DNA from: an uncultured Candidatus Melainabacteria bacterium | Lineage (GTDB): Bacteria > Cyanobacteriota > Vampirovibrionia > Gastranaerophilales > Gastranaerophilaceae | Reading direction: 5' to 3' | Length of the DNA: 64,000 nt | Assembly (NCBI GenBank): GCA_950096985.1 | Contig: CATNBA010000007.1 | Span: 1 to 64,000 of the forward strand | In this document: piece after piece, positions 50,418-60,789 of the stretch | Position numbering within the stretch: the first letter of the stretch is position 1 | Layout of the letters: each line of letters starts with the position of its first letter | The notes under the pieces: model-generated | Told to the model about the DNA's origin: nothing | Database searches by the model: none | The model's input: the letters and a program-made list of their open reading frames with translations, nothing else | Program-made: the position numbers and the translations under genes

Positions 50418-51254
50418 ATGGTGACAGATTTTTTAACAAGTTATGATTATTATTCAAGCAGACGCGACATGGAAGTAATTTCAACAATAGTTGATGCCCT
50501 GAAAAAAATCTTGGAAGAAGATAAATTACAGCCACAGCCGTTGTTTTTAAAAACTTCGGAAAATCTTATACTTAATATTGCAAGAAAAGTTGTTCAAGAA
50601 AAAAAGAAAATTTTCTTAATAGGTATTACAGGCGAAAGTGCATCCGGAAAAACTGTATTTGTTGATAACACTATCAAAGCTTGTGTTAAAGATAAAAAAG
50701 AAGGTATTTACACTGTAATCAGATGCGATGATTACTATAAAGATACATCTAAAGAACTTCAAGAAGCAGGAAGTTATGAAGAATTATTCAAAACAGGTTT
50801 CAGTTTTGACACTCCTGATGTTATTGATTTAGACTTAATGAAATATCATCTTATTGAATTAAAAAAAGGCAACGCAATTACATCACCTCGATATGACTTT
50901 GTTACTTGCGTTTCAAACCCAAACGGTGAAATTAAAAAACCGTCAAAAGTTATTTTGACAGAAGGTTTATATGTATTAAACGAAGGCATAAGAGAAGTAA
51001 TGGATGTCAAAGTTTATGTATACACTCCGCTTGATGTTATAAAAGACAGATGGTATAAACGTGCTGCTCTCAGAGGTAAAACTGGAACTGCCGCTGATTT
51101 ACAATTTGCAGACGTAAACAGAACTGCACAGCAATATATTCGACCTGCCTATCAAATCTCTGATGCAGTAATTAACGGTATGGTTTCTCAAGAATATATT
51201 CAGGAAATTACAGATAAAATATTTAAAACATTAAGAGATATTATACAGCAATAA
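50418..51254 (+). CDS. Uridine kinase-like P-loop NTPase
   Basis: GITGESASGKTVFVDNTI, RCDDYYKDTSKE, FDTPDVIDLDLM, LTEGLYVLNEGIREVMDVKVYV; GGGGAA SD before ATG 50418. Confidence 0.8.
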   Translation: MVTDFLTSYDYYSSRRDMEVISTIVDALKKILEEDKLQPQPLFLKTSENLILNIARKVVQEKKKIFLIGITGESASGKTVFVDNTIKACVKDKKEGIYTVIRCDDYYKDTSKELQEAGSYEELFKTGFSFDTPDVIDLDLMKYHLIELKKGNAITSPRYDFVTCVSNPNGEIKKPSKVILTEGLYVLNEGIREVMDVKVYVYTPLDVIKDRWYKRAALRGKTGTAADLQFADVNRTAQQYIRPAYQISDAVINGMVSQEYIQEITDKIFKTLRDIIQQ

Positions 51255-51279
51255 AAAGAGCCCTAAAGGGCTCTTTTTT
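51253..51279. terminator. Bidirectional terminator
   Basis: AAAAAGAGCCC-TAAA-GGGCTCTTTTTT. Confidence 0.8.
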
Positions 51280-51631
51280 AATGTCCACAAGAGGTACATT
51301 TAGGTGTTACCGGCTGAACATATATCCACTCAGGCTGGTCATTAAATGCTTTTTGACAAGTCGGACAAGGTTTAATTTTAACTCTTGTACATTCATCACA
51401 TTTTTTCACTTTAGCTCTGTTACAGTTTTTAAAACCGTTAAACGGATTTAAACTAAAACTAGAGTAATTATTGCCTATACCCAAATACTGTAATGGGTTT
51501 AGGTAATAATAGAAAGGTGTTTTAGCTGTTGTTTGTTGTGCCATATCAGCGCAACCGCATGCTGCAAAAGAGTTTTGTCCTGCAAATACTACTGCACCAA
51601 CAAGTGCCATTGAGATAAATAATTTTTTCAT
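51278..51631 (-). CDS. Small exported Cys-rich protein
   Basis: Signal peptide MKKLFISMALVGAVVFAGQNSFAA; CGCADM, KKCDECTRVKIKPCPTCQ, CTSCGH. Confidence 0.75.
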   Translation of the reverse strand: MKKLFISMALVGAVVFAGQNSFAACGCADMAQQTTAKTPFYYYLNPLQYLGIGNNYSSFSLNPFNGFKNCNRAKVKKCDECTRVKIKPCPTCQKAFNDQPEWIYVQPVTPKCTSCGH

Positions 51632-51742
51632 AAGAAATACTCCCATTTAATTTACATATCCATATTAAAAATTTTTTTAAAACTTTACGACATCTAATCG
51701 GGTAAGTAATATTATCTTTTAAGGGAAGTCCGAAAGTATAAA

Positions 51743-51775
51743 AAAAACGGACTGAAAATTATTCAGTCCGTTTTT
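51743..51775 (-). terminator. Terminator after SLH protein
   Basis: AAAAACGGACTGAA-AATTA-TTCAGTCCGTTTTT. Confidence 0.8.
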
Positions 51776-51792
51776 ATAATATTTAATACACT

Positions 51793-53067
51793 CTATTTTG
51801 CAATAGTTGCATCATCTAATAAGATAACATAGATATCTTCTCCTGCTTTTGCATGGTATTTAAGCCCGGGAGTTACAAGTCCTGTTATTAAACCTACAGC
51901 AGCACCTACAGGAGCACCAATAGCGATACCTGTACCAATTTTCTGAGGATCAGGAATAAACGCAACGCCTGTACCGATACCGCCGCCAATAACTGCACCA
52001 GATGCAGTGTAAGCTAATAATTTACCAGCAGTCATCCAAGGACCTTCTTTTAATGAATAGTCTTTAGAGAAAGGTTTAGCATTGAATGCCATTTGTCTTC
52101 CGTCCGGTAAAATAATTTTTGTTAATTGAGGATAAACTCTTGCATTTTTGTTAAACCATATTTCTGATTTAATATCACAGATAGTTGCAACAAATTTAGT
52201 ACCAGCAGGAATTACAAGAGAACCTTCTTCTGTACAAATATCTTCTTGAGCAAAGAAAGTAACAATGTCACCAGGTTGGTGTTCTTCTGATTTAAATTTA
52301 TCTTCAAAAGATACAACTAACACATTGCCTTCTGCAACAATACTTTGAATATTGTTAACTGTAACTTCGTTGTTAGGAGCATTTCTTTTAACATTTAAGT
52401 GTTCAACTCTTGTAACCCCAATATATTGAGCTTTTACAAGATCTAATTTTTCTTTTAATCTTGCTAAAAGAACAGCAGCCTCTGCTCTTGAAAGGTTATC
52501 ATTAGGTCTTAATTCCCTTGAATCAGGATAGTTAACATAAATGCCGTAGTTGATAGTTTTAGCATAAACACCTAGTGCCCAAGCCGGGATTTCATCAGCA
52601 TCTTTAAATTGATCTAAAACAGCCTTGTCAGCATCCATATCTTTTGTAATATGGCTGACTACAGATTGAGCTTCAGCTCTCAAAACAGTTCTGTTAGGTT
52701 GGAAAGTACCGTTTGGGTACCCGTATACTAAACCTAATTGTTGAGAACGTAAAATATTGTCATAATTAGGGTTAGCTTTAGAAACATCCGAGAATTTATT
52801 AGTAATGCTTACATTCAAATTATCGTTTGATAAAACTTTTAGTAATGCATTTACAAATTCTACTCTTGTCATGTTACCTTCGGGATTGAAACGGTTTGAT
52901 GACAATGTCATAATGTTGTCTGTAACAACGCTGTTAATTTCTTTAGATGCCCAGTAATTAGCACTAACATCAGAAATAGAAACAGCAAGTACAGGAACAG
53001 CATTTAGAGCTAACAAGCAAAGTGCCATAACTCCTGAAATAAATTTTTTCATTTTCAAATTCCTCAT
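51793..53067 (-). CDS. S-layer homology (SLH) domain exported protein
   Basis: Signal-like N-term; SISDVSANYWASKEINSVV...RFNPEGNMTRVEFVNALLKVL and further SLH units; start assigned near MRNLKMKKFISG. Confidence 0.88.
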   Translation of the reverse strand: MRNLKMKKFISGVMALCLLALNAVPVLAVSISDVSANYWASKEINSVVTDNIMTLSSNRFNPEGNMTRVEFVNALLKVLSNDNLNVSITNKFSDVSKANPNYDNILRSQQLGLVYGYPNGTFQPNRTVLRAEAQSVVSHITKDMDADKAVLDQFKDADEIPAWALGVYAKTINYGIYVNYPDSRELRPNDNLSRAEAAVLLARLKEKLDLVKAQYIGVTRVEHLNVKRNAPNNEVTVNNIQSIVAEGNVLVVSFEDKFKSEEHQPGDIVTFFAQEDICTEEGSLVIPAGTKFVATICDIKSEIWFNKNARVYPQLTKIILPDGRQMAFNAKPFSKDYSLKEGPWMTAGKLLAYTASGAVIGGGIGTGVAFIPDPQKIGTGIAIGAPVGAAVGLITGLVTPGLKYHAKAGEDIYVILLDDATIAK

Positions 53068-53168
53068 ATTTACTAGTAAACCTTTTTCATGTATTATTAT
53101 AAAGTACATAAAAATTTTTGTAAATATATTATAATAAATGTTAAGATTTACCCGAAAGGACTCCACAC

Positions 53169-54614
53169 ATGGAAAATTACACAATGACTAAAATAGTTGC
53201 AACACTAGGACCTGCAACAGCATCAAAAGATAAAATAAGAGAACTTTTTAAAGCCGGCGTAACAATGTTCAGGCTTAATTCTTCCCATGAAGATGTTGAA
53301 GTTCATAAAAGAAATTTGAATTGGATAAGAGAAATTGAACAGGAAGAAAATACTCTTATTCCTGTATTACTTGATTTGCAAGGACCTAAAATCAGGATAG
53401 GTAATTTACCTCACACAATCGAAATTCATAAAGGTCAAATATTAAAATTTCGCAGCCAATCCGAAATTACTGGGGATATTTTACCTGTAGATTATAAAGG
53501 AATGGCAGATGACGTTGCAACAGGCGAAATGATAATGATTGATGACGGAAAAATTCAGCTTGAAGTTCAAAAAGTTGAAGATGCAATTATTTATGCAAAA
53601 GTTCTTACCGATGGTATTTTAAAACAGAGAAAAGGTATTAATATACCCGGTTCACAAGGCAGCCTTGATGTATTAACAGAACGTGACAAAATGTTTGTTG
53701 AATTTGCAGTTGCTCATGATATTGACTACTTAGGACTTTCATTTGTAAGAAATGCTGATGACGTTCTAAAATTAAGACAACTTTTAGCAAGTTACAATGA
53801 CAGAACTACAAAAATCATCTCAAAAATAGAAAAACCGCAGGCTGTAGAAAATATAGATGAAATCATTAATGTTTCTGATGGTATTATGGTTGCCAGAGGT
53901 GATTTAGGTATAGAAATTTCTACAGAAAAAGTACCTATTGTTCAAAAAACTATTATCAGAAAAGCAAATTCAAACAGAAAAGTTGTAATAGTTGCAACTC
54001 AAATGCTTGAAAGCATGATTGAAAATCCAATTCCGACACGCGCAGAAACCTCTGATGTTGCAAATGCAATTTTGGATGGAACAGATGCAATTATGCTTTC
54101 GGGAGAAACTGCTGCCGGAGCATATCCTAAAGAAGCAGTTGCTATGATGAAAAAAATTGCCGATACGGTTGAAGAATCACCATTTATGAGAAAAAACAAA
54201 TTTCCTCGTAAAATGATTGATGAAGAAAGAGATTCTCAAGCTATGGCGATAGGTATGTCAATTGCAGATATGGCAAGAAAAATGAAAGTAAAAGCAGTTA
54301 TTGCATTAACAGCAAGCGGATATACTCCTGCTATGCTTTCACAGGCTAAATTAAGTGTACCAATATTTGCGTGCTGCCCATGTAAAAACATTTGCCGAAG
54401 CATAAAATTATATAGAGGAGTTTATCCAATACCGCTAGATTTTGATAATACAATTGATAAAAAATCTTTAGCGATAATGGATAAATTTTTAACAGATAAA
54501 CTTGGACTTACAAATGGTGATTATGTAGTTATTACCGGCTCAGTACCTGAACTTTTAGTGGGCGGTACTAACTTCATTAAAGTACACCAGATAATTAATG
54601 ACCAAAGAATTTAA
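53169..54614 (+). CDS. pyk: Pyruvate kinase
   Basis: TKIVATLGPATASKDKI, FRLNSSHEDVEVH, DLQGPKIRIG, GIMVARGDLGIEI, TQMLESMIENPIPTRAETSDVANAILDGTDAIMLSGETAAG. Confidence 0.97.
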   Translation: MENYTMTKIVATLGPATASKDKIRELFKAGVTMFRLNSSHEDVEVHKRNLNWIREIEQEENTLIPVLLDLQGPKIRIGNLPHTIEIHKGQILKFRSQSEITGDILPVDYKGMADDVATGEMIMIDDGKIQLEVQKVEDAIIYAKVLTDGILKQRKGINIPGSQGSLDVLTERDKMFVEFAVAHDIDYLGLSFVRNADDVLKLRQLLASYNDRTTKIISKIEKPQAVENIDEIINVSDGIMVARGDLGIEISTEKVPIVQKTIIRKANSNRKVVIVATQMLESMIENPIPTRAETSDVANAILDGTDAIMLSGETAAGAYPKEAVAMMKKIADTVEESPFMRKNKFPRKMIDEERDSQAMAIGMSIADMARKMKVKAVIALTASGYTPAMLSQAKLSVPIFACCPCKNICRSIKLYRGVYPIPLDFDNTIDKKSLAIMDKFLTDKLGLTNGDYVVITGSVPELLVGGTNFIKVHQIINDQRI

Positions 54615-56067
54615 TAGGCATAACTGTTTTTAATCTACAGTCATGATTTTGGAGTGCACATTGAGCATTAATGCCAACTGCCGGAGCTGTATTACAGTAT
54701 GGAGTTGATGCTTTAATAAGTCCCATTGCGCAAGCACTTTCTTTGAATGCCTTGCTTTTAGTAATCCAAGATACATGACGTCCGTTTCCATCTGCAAATT
54801 CGTCAAGTACACTAGTCTGTAAATGAAGTTTGCTGTCACCGCCTGACAGTTCCGGATTATTCAAATCATAAGCAGGCACTAATGTTCCTGACAAAGTTAC
54901 ATAAAACGGATATACATCTTCCCAAAGCCTGCTGTTGCCGCTAGCTCCGTCAATATCAATATAAAACGTATAACCATACTCATCTATATCAACTTCATTG
55001 TCATCAGCATCAATATATGTATTGCCTTTTGAATTACCGGCTAAAACCGGAATTTTTGCAGGGTTTTGGTGTACATTATACAAACGCATTCCGTTACGTA
55101 AAATAAAATCAGGTTCTTTATCAAAAAATTCTCTTTCATTCGTATCTATAATACTACCGTTACATTCAGCTCCTTCAGCCAGCTGAGAAGTATTTGCATA
55201 GCTTACGAATAATTTGCAAAAGCCCTCTCCATTTCTGGAAATTGTTTGAGCAACAGGAATGCAGGCACATTGTTCCTCGCTCCACTGTTGATGTTGATTT
55301 TCACAAGTTCTTGAAAAATTCGGGATATCTTGTAGTACATATCCTGTAGCTGCACTGCATTGTTTCCCGCAAGGAATAACAGAAGGACAGCTTGCATCAT
55401 CAGAACCCGAATCCAATTTTGGGATACACTTACATTCTTCAGGACTCCATACATAATTTAAATTACAAATCTGTTCAACACACTGAGTATCTGAATCATT
55501 AGGGCGGACACACATACAATTCTCAGCATCCCAAATAAAACCAACCATACAAATTTTTTCCAAACATGACTGCGGAGGATAAGGAGTGTCATCATAAACA
55601 CATTTACATGTTACCGGATCCCATCTGGTACCGGAAGCACAATCATATGTATGGTCACATGGCATAGGCATAGGCGTGTCAAGTTGCGAATCGCCCCCTC
55701 CCGGAGTCTGCGGTGCCACACAAGTTGACCCGACACATCGCCAACCGCTAGGACAGGAGCCGCATGCTGCTAATGCATATGGCACAAATGGTTTATACGA
55801 AATAAAAAAGTATTTAATTTTAGATATTAAATTATTATTATCGACAGCTTGAACAACACCGTAATCTTCTTCATCTGCATCAAAATCTTTTAACATTTCC
55901 GAAGTAACAGACTTTAATGTTGTATAAGCAGTATAGTAAGTATATGAAGTAATATTATCAAGCTTAGATTTTGTTATTTTAATACTAATACTTACCACAA
56001 CAGCAATAATTAGCATTACTATAACTACTTCTGCAAGTGTATAAGCAAATTTTAATTTATTTTTCAT
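54595..56067 (-). CDS. Prepilin-like N-terminus fused to Cys-rich tandem repeats
   Basis: KFAYTLAEVVIVMLIIAVVVSISIKITKSKL; repeated C-x4-C-x5-W-x4-C-x-C. Confidence 0.8.
   Translation of the reverse strand: MKNKLKFAYTLAEVVIVMLIIAVVVSISIKITKSKLDNITSYTYYTAYTTLKSVTSEMLKDFDADEEDYGVVQAVDNNNLISKIKYFFISYKPFVPYALAACGSCPSGWRCVGSTCVAPQTPGGGDSQLDTPMPMPCDHTYDCASGTRWDPVTCKCVYDDTPYPPQSCLEKICMVGFIWDAENCMCVRPNDSDTQCVEQICNLNYVWSPEECKCIPKLDSGSDDASCPSVIPCGKQCSAATGYVLQDIPNFSRTCENQHQQWSEEQCACIPVAQTISRNGEGFCKLFVSYANTSQLAEGAECNGSIIDTNEREFFDKEPDFILRNGMRLYNVHQNPAKIPVLAGNSKGNTYIDADDNEVDIDEYGYTFYIDIDGASGNSRLWEDVYPFYVTLSGTLVPAYDLNNPELSGGDSKLHLQTSVLDEFADGNGRHVSWITKSKAFKESACAMGLIKASTPYCNTAPAVGINAQCALQNHDCRLKTVMPIKFFGH
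55243..55767 (-). repeat. Protein-level cysteine repeat region
   Basis: CDHTYDCASGTRWDPVTCKCV / CLEKICMVGFIWDAENCMCV / CVEQICNLNYVWSPEECKCI / CENQHQQWSEEQCACI. Confidence 0.85.
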
Positions 56068-56088
56068 AATCCCAAACTCCTATATCTA

Positions 56089-59046
56089 TTATTTTAACAG
56101 ATTTTTCAGATTTTTCAACCCTTGCTTTGCATCTTGCATCTGTTGACGTGCAGCTTGAGCTTCCTCTCTCTGCTGCTGAAGTTTATTTTGAAACTCCTGT
56201 GTTTTTTGCTTATAAGCATCTTGAACAGCCTGTTTAGTTGTTTCTACCTGCTCTTTTACACTAACACTTTCAATCGCAGATGTATCGCACTTTGAAAGCC
56301 ATTTAAATGATTTTACTGAGCTTTTACTTTCAACACCGCCGTTAAACAAAACTTTAAAATCTTTATAATTTTTACTGCCGGAAGACAATTCCGGAATAGC
56401 CGAAACTTTTTCATTTTTAGGATCTGTTGTTAACGCATTAATCAACTTACCTGTCAAATTTCCGAATTTAGGGATAAATGACGTTAATTTATCTACTGAC
56501 AAATCACCGAGAGGTCCAAGCAGTTTAACAACTTCCGCAGATAACCTTCCTAAAACCACGACATTTGCAGTACCGTTTAACAGATTATATTTGCCTGTAA
56601 TATAATAAGCCATTGAAGGGCCTGTTGTTTTTACGGGATTTAAATTTGCCCATCCGTTATTGAATGTTAAATCCCCTGAAACTGATTTAAATTCAGCGGT
56701 ATTTTTTATAGCAGGCAAAGCTGAAATAGAACTTACTGCTGCTTTCAAAACAGAATTTGATGAAATATTATCTGCAAATAAGAAATTTTCAAAACGACCG
56801 ATGTTTCCAAAAGCACCGTCAATAATTTCAAAAGACACTTTGCCTTTCAAATTTTTCATCATTTCAACATCAGTTGCGCCGTGTAAAGTTACATCCGCGT
56901 TAAAACCAAGCCTGCCCGATAAAGCATTTTTAATTCCTGCAGCACCCGCAACAGCTTTTTCTGCATCCATGCCTGAACCTTTAAACTTAACGCCCGTGTA
57001 CCCATTCACAATATTATATGAAATATCACCGTTAACCTTTCCTGCAAACGCATCGCCTGTAAGGTTTCTTAAATAAAATACGTTATCCGTTAAATCAAAA
57101 TCAGCTCCTAAATTTTCAGCAACAATACCTCCGGATACAAATTTTTTCAAACTGCCTTTGCCTTTTACGATTGGTCCGTTTAAATTGATATCCATATTTT
57201 CCATAGAAATAAGCATATCAGGAATTTTAAGCGTTGGAACAGCTGCCGTGCCTTTCAATATAGGATTCAAAGCACTGCCGCCTATATGTATATTAAAATT
57301 TGTGTTTATATTTGATTTAGGCAAACCCGGAATTTCCATAGAAACTGTTTCTAATGATGACAAATTCATATCAAGTTTTTGAGATTTATAAACATCGATT
57401 ATAGCCCCTTTTAAGCAAATTTTACCTAATCCGTCCGCAATAAAATCAAGTTTTAAAGTATCTGTTAAATAATCTGAAATTTTGCCGTTAATAGTAAGTT
57501 TAATGGTGTCATACAGCATTTTAGCATTTTTAATATCAATTTCTTTTTCGTTTAAGACAATTTGTGCTGTCGGGAAAGAAACATTTGCCGCAGGATTTAA
57601 AACTTTTGCATTAGAAATATTAATAATATTTTTTACAAGATTTACACCTGCAATATTCAAAGTTGTATTTGATGGTATATCTTTGTAATTTACGCCAGAT
57701 AAATTAACATTGAATACAGGAGCGTTATTTGAAAAATCTATATCAGCATTAATACCTGTTATTGCAAAATTGTACAATTTGTAAGCAAGAGAAGCGGAAG
57801 GTACTTTTAAATATCCTGAGGATTGTGTTTTTTTAAGATTTGATTTAAGAGTAAAATCCGCATCAATTCCGCCTGTTGCGTTTAATGTTTCCAAATCTTT
57901 ATACCCGAATGTTTTTGCAATACTGTCAAGCATATCAATAATGCTTTTAAATTTTGCCTTTGATTTACAGTTCAAATCAACACTCGGATGTTTTCCCGTT
58001 TTAAAATTTCCTATAAGCTCTGTTATTTCTTTTTCAGATGTAAATAACTTTGTATATAGATTAATAGTGTTACCTTTCAACTTTAAATCAACGTTACTCG
58101 GCGGAAGTTTTTTGCCGTCGACCGCAATACCAAGATTAGAAACATTTATGCTTCCGTCAAAATTCATATCCTCAAATGTACCGGATGTGACAATGCTTCC
58201 TTTCACATCGGCTGTTAACTGATTATCATGAATTGATTTAAAAATCGGTATAATATCAAAAGGCTGCGGCTGTGGTTTTGGTTGGTCTTCCTGAGGTTGT
58301 GCAAAAACAAGTTCGTTTAAGTCCATATCAGGCATGACTTTATTTAAAACTTTAATATCATAGCTGAACTGCTCTTTATCCTGAAGCATAAATTTACCAT
58401 CTGCAGATATCTTTATTTTTTTATTAAGTATAAAATCAGTAATTTGTGCTTGTTCACCGTATATAGAATAAGTTTTATCAGTAGGTAAATCAATAAACGA
58501 TATATTGTAATTATTAACTGCAATATTTGGCAGATGATTTGAAAGTCTAATACCTAAAGGCAATTCTGTCATTGGTTCAGCAGGCTGAGCTGAATGTTCT
58601 GACTCAGGAATAAAATCTTCAATCAGAAACTTGCCGCCTTTTTTTATCTTTAAATTAAGATTAACATTTTCAGCCCCAATGACGTCAAGTTCAATTTTTC
58701 TTACAAACAAAGGCAGAAGTGAAAGTTTTCCGCCTGCATTATCAGCTGTTAAAAATGTTTCTCCAGTAGGCAATGCAGCTTCAATATGTCCGACACCTGC
58801 TCCTATAGTAAGTTTAGGAGTTGTAAGAACTCTTATATTTTCAAGTTTAACCTTAAACCCGGAAGTTTCTTCAACTAATTTTGATATTTCATCACTGTAT
58901 GAATTAACTATTCCGTTGACAAAAAACGGAACAATCAAAAATAATATATATAACGCAATAAAAAATATTCCTAATCCTATACCAAACTTTTTCAACATTT
59001 TTTTAAACCCACTATAACGATTTTGTAATAAATTTAGTGCAAACAT
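56089..59046 (-). CDS. AsmA-like / translocation-associated large envelope protein
   Basis: N-terminal TM; repeated beta-rich pattern; C-terminal region with SLSALPAIKNTAEFKSVSGDLTFNNGWANL and YYITGKYNLLNGTANVVVLGRLS typical of AsmA C-term. Confidence 0.75.
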   Translation of the reverse strand: MFALNLLQNRYSGFKKMLKKFGIGLGIFFIALYILFLIVPFFVNGIVNSYSDEISKLVEETSGFKVKLENIRVLTTPKLTIGAGVGHIEAALPTGETFLTADNAGGKLSLLPLFVRKIELDVIGAENVNLNLKIKKGGKFLIEDFIPESEHSAQPAEPMTELPLGIRLSNHLPNIAVNNYNISFIDLPTDKTYSIYGEQAQITDFILNKKIKISADGKFMLQDKEQFSYDIKVLNKVMPDMDLNELVFAQPQEDQPKPQPQPFDIIPIFKSIHDNQLTADVKGSIVTSGTFEDMNFDGSINVSNLGIAVDGKKLPPSNVDLKLKGNTINLYTKLFTSEKEITELIGNFKTGKHPSVDLNCKSKAKFKSIIDMLDSIAKTFGYKDLETLNATGGIDADFTLKSNLKKTQSSGYLKVPSASLAYKLYNFAITGINADIDFSNNAPVFNVNLSGVNYKDIPSNTTLNIAGVNLVKNIINISNAKVLNPAANVSFPTAQIVLNEKEIDIKNAKMLYDTIKLTINGKISDYLTDTLKLDFIADGLGKICLKGAIIDVYKSQKLDMNLSSLETVSMEIPGLPKSNINTNFNIHIGGSALNPILKGTAAVPTLKIPDMLISMENMDINLNGPIVKGKGSLKKFVSGGIVAENLGADFDLTDNVFYLRNLTGDAFAGKVNGDISYNIVNGYTGVKFKGSGMDAEKAVAGAAGIKNALSGRLGFNADVTLHGATDVEMMKNLKGKVSFEIIDGAFGNIGRFENFLFADNISSNSVLKAAVSSISALPAIKNTAEFKSVSGDLTFNNGWANLNPVKTTGPSMAYYITGKYNLLNGTANVVVLGRLSAEVVKLLGPLGDLSVDKLTSFIPKFGNLTGKLINALTTDPKNEKVSAIPELSSGSKNYKDFKVLFNGGVESKSSVKSFKWLSKCDTSAIESVSVKEQVETTKQAVQDAYKQKTQEFQNKLQQQREEAQAARQQMQDAKQGLKNLKNLLK

Positions 59047-59049
59047 AAG

Positions 59050-59910
59050 TTACTTATTCTTCCTTTCAGGATAACAATTCCATTTTATATTTTCATTTTT
59101 TCTAAACCACGTAAGCTGACGCTTAGCATAATTTCTTGTGTTTTGTTTAAGTTTATCAACAGCCTCATCCATAGTTATCAGACCGTCAAGTGCCATAATA
59201 ATCTCGCGGTAACCTATTGTATCTACAATATTTGCAATACGTCCGTATTGTGCCAGTAAATTTCTGGTTTCGTCGATAAGTCCTTGCTCTATCATCAAAT
59301 CAACGCGCTTATTAATTCTGTTATAAAGTTCTTCACGGGGAAAATTCAAACCAATCCATTCAATATTATATTCAATTTCGTTAATGCCGCGCGACATATG
59401 AATAGGTTTGCCGGTAGTTTTTAAAATTTCAATATATCTTATTGCTTTTTTCTTATCATTTTTTTCAACAAACGCATTTTTATCAAGTTCATAAAGCATA
59501 TGTTCCAATTCTTCATAAGAAAGTTCAGACAACCTATGACGAAGCTCCCAATCGGGCTCAATTTCCGGTAAACTATAATTATTCAGCAAAACATTGAAAT
59601 ATAATCCCGTTCCGCCCGCAATTATAGGAGTTTTACCTCGCGACAAAATATCATTAATACATTTTTTTGCTTCTCTTGTATACAAGCCCGCAGAATAATT
59701 AATATCAGGATCTACAATATCAATCATATGATGAGGAATTCCCTGCCGTTCTTCAAGTGTTGGTTTTGCAGTTCCAATATCAAACCCTTTATAAACAAGT
59801 CTGGAATCCGCCGAAACTATTTCTCCGTCGATTTGTTTTGCAAGCTCCACTGAATACGCGGTCTTACCGCTTGCTGTCGCTCCAACTATTGCAATAACTT
59901 TATTGTTCAT
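59050..59910 (-). CDS. miaA: tRNA dimethylallyltransferase
   Basis: VAIVGATASGKTAYSVELAKQIDGEIVSADSRLVYKGFDIGTAKP; start at MNNKVIAIVG. Confidence 0.95.
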   Translation of the reverse strand: MNNKVIAIVGATASGKTAYSVELAKQIDGEIVSADSRLVYKGFDIGTAKPTLEERQGIPHHMIDIVDPDINYSAGLYTREAKKCINDILSRGKTPIIAGGTGLYFNVLLNNYSLPEIEPDWELRHRLSELSYEELEHMLYELDKNAFVEKNDKKKAIRYIEILKTTGKPIHMSRGINEIEYNIEWIGLNFPREELYNRINKRVDLMIEQGLIDETRNLLAQYGRIANIVDTIGYREIIMALDGLITMDEAVDKLKQNTRNYAKRQLTWFRKNENIKWNCYPERKNK

Positions 59911-60754
59911 AACCTTCCGCATACTTTTTGTCATAATACAAGAATATCAATACAGCCATATATACTATAAAATAATACATAATAATGCTTACAAGTATGT
60001 AAAATATCGGATTTATTACAGCAAATGTATAAATAAATAAAAGCACAAACCCCATAAACCACAGCGATAAAAATATACCGAGTGTATTAAAAAAATCTTT
60101 AAACAATTTACCAATTGAGTTCAATAAAGCTAAAAAAGGATTATGAGTGTTATACATAATTTCAGGCACCCACAACATTAAAAGATACATGATAATTGAA
60201 GTTGCAACCATAAACAGTAAACTCCATTTACCAAAAAACACAATTTGAGCAGGAGTTAACTGTTCAATGAAAGCCGCCATTCCTGTATTTGATGCAATAG
60301 CAGGATCGGATGCTAATTGCAATAATTGCTGCGTTGAAATTTCATCAAGACTGCCGATTATATTTATACCAAGCAAATAAACTATAGGGGTCGATAAAAT
60401 TTGTATAAGAAATAATATTATATATACCCCGACAAAAGACATAAAGTATTTACCAATTCCTTCAGGAATTGTTTTAAATAGTGCCAAAGAAGCATTAGCC
60501 CTATCTGCATCTAGTACAAAAATTTTCTTTGATAATCCCACAGCGCCCTTAACCATATAAAACCAAGCAGCGCAAAATACTCCACTCATAAATAATATAG
60601 TTATTGATGCAAGTATGATTTTATGATTTGAGTCCATATGAGCTCTTGAAAAAAAAGTATATAAATCTAACATTTTAATACCAAATATCAATGGTATGGC
60701 AAGAATAATATTAGAATTTGTTACCTTACAAGCTTGTTTAAACAGTTCTCGCAT
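59900..60754 (-). CDS. Hypothetical multi-pass membrane protein
   Basis: Several TM segments; overlaps miaA start. Confidence 0.75.
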   Translation of the reverse strand: MRELFKQACKVTNSNIILAIPLIFGIKMLDLYTFFSRAHMDSNHKIILASITILFMSGVFCAAWFYMVKGAVGLSKKIFVLDADRANASLALFKTIPEGIGKYFMSFVGVYIILFLIQILSTPIVYLLGINIIGSLDEISTQQLLQLASDPAIASNTGMAAFIEQLTPAQIVFFGKWSLLFMVATSIIMYLLMLWVPEIMYNTHNPFLALLNSIGKLFKDFFNTLGIFLSLWFMGFVLLFIYTFAVINPIFYILVSIIMYYFIVYMAVLIFLYYDKKYAEGYEQ

Positions 60755-60789
60755 AATGTATAATACCCTCAAATCTTAAAATAAATATA

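Noticed and set aside
53068-53184. N-terminal extension of the SLH ORF over the pyk start
   Set aside because: Lies in the divergent intergenic region. The signal-peptide-like start MRNLKMKKFISG at about 53067 is a better start.
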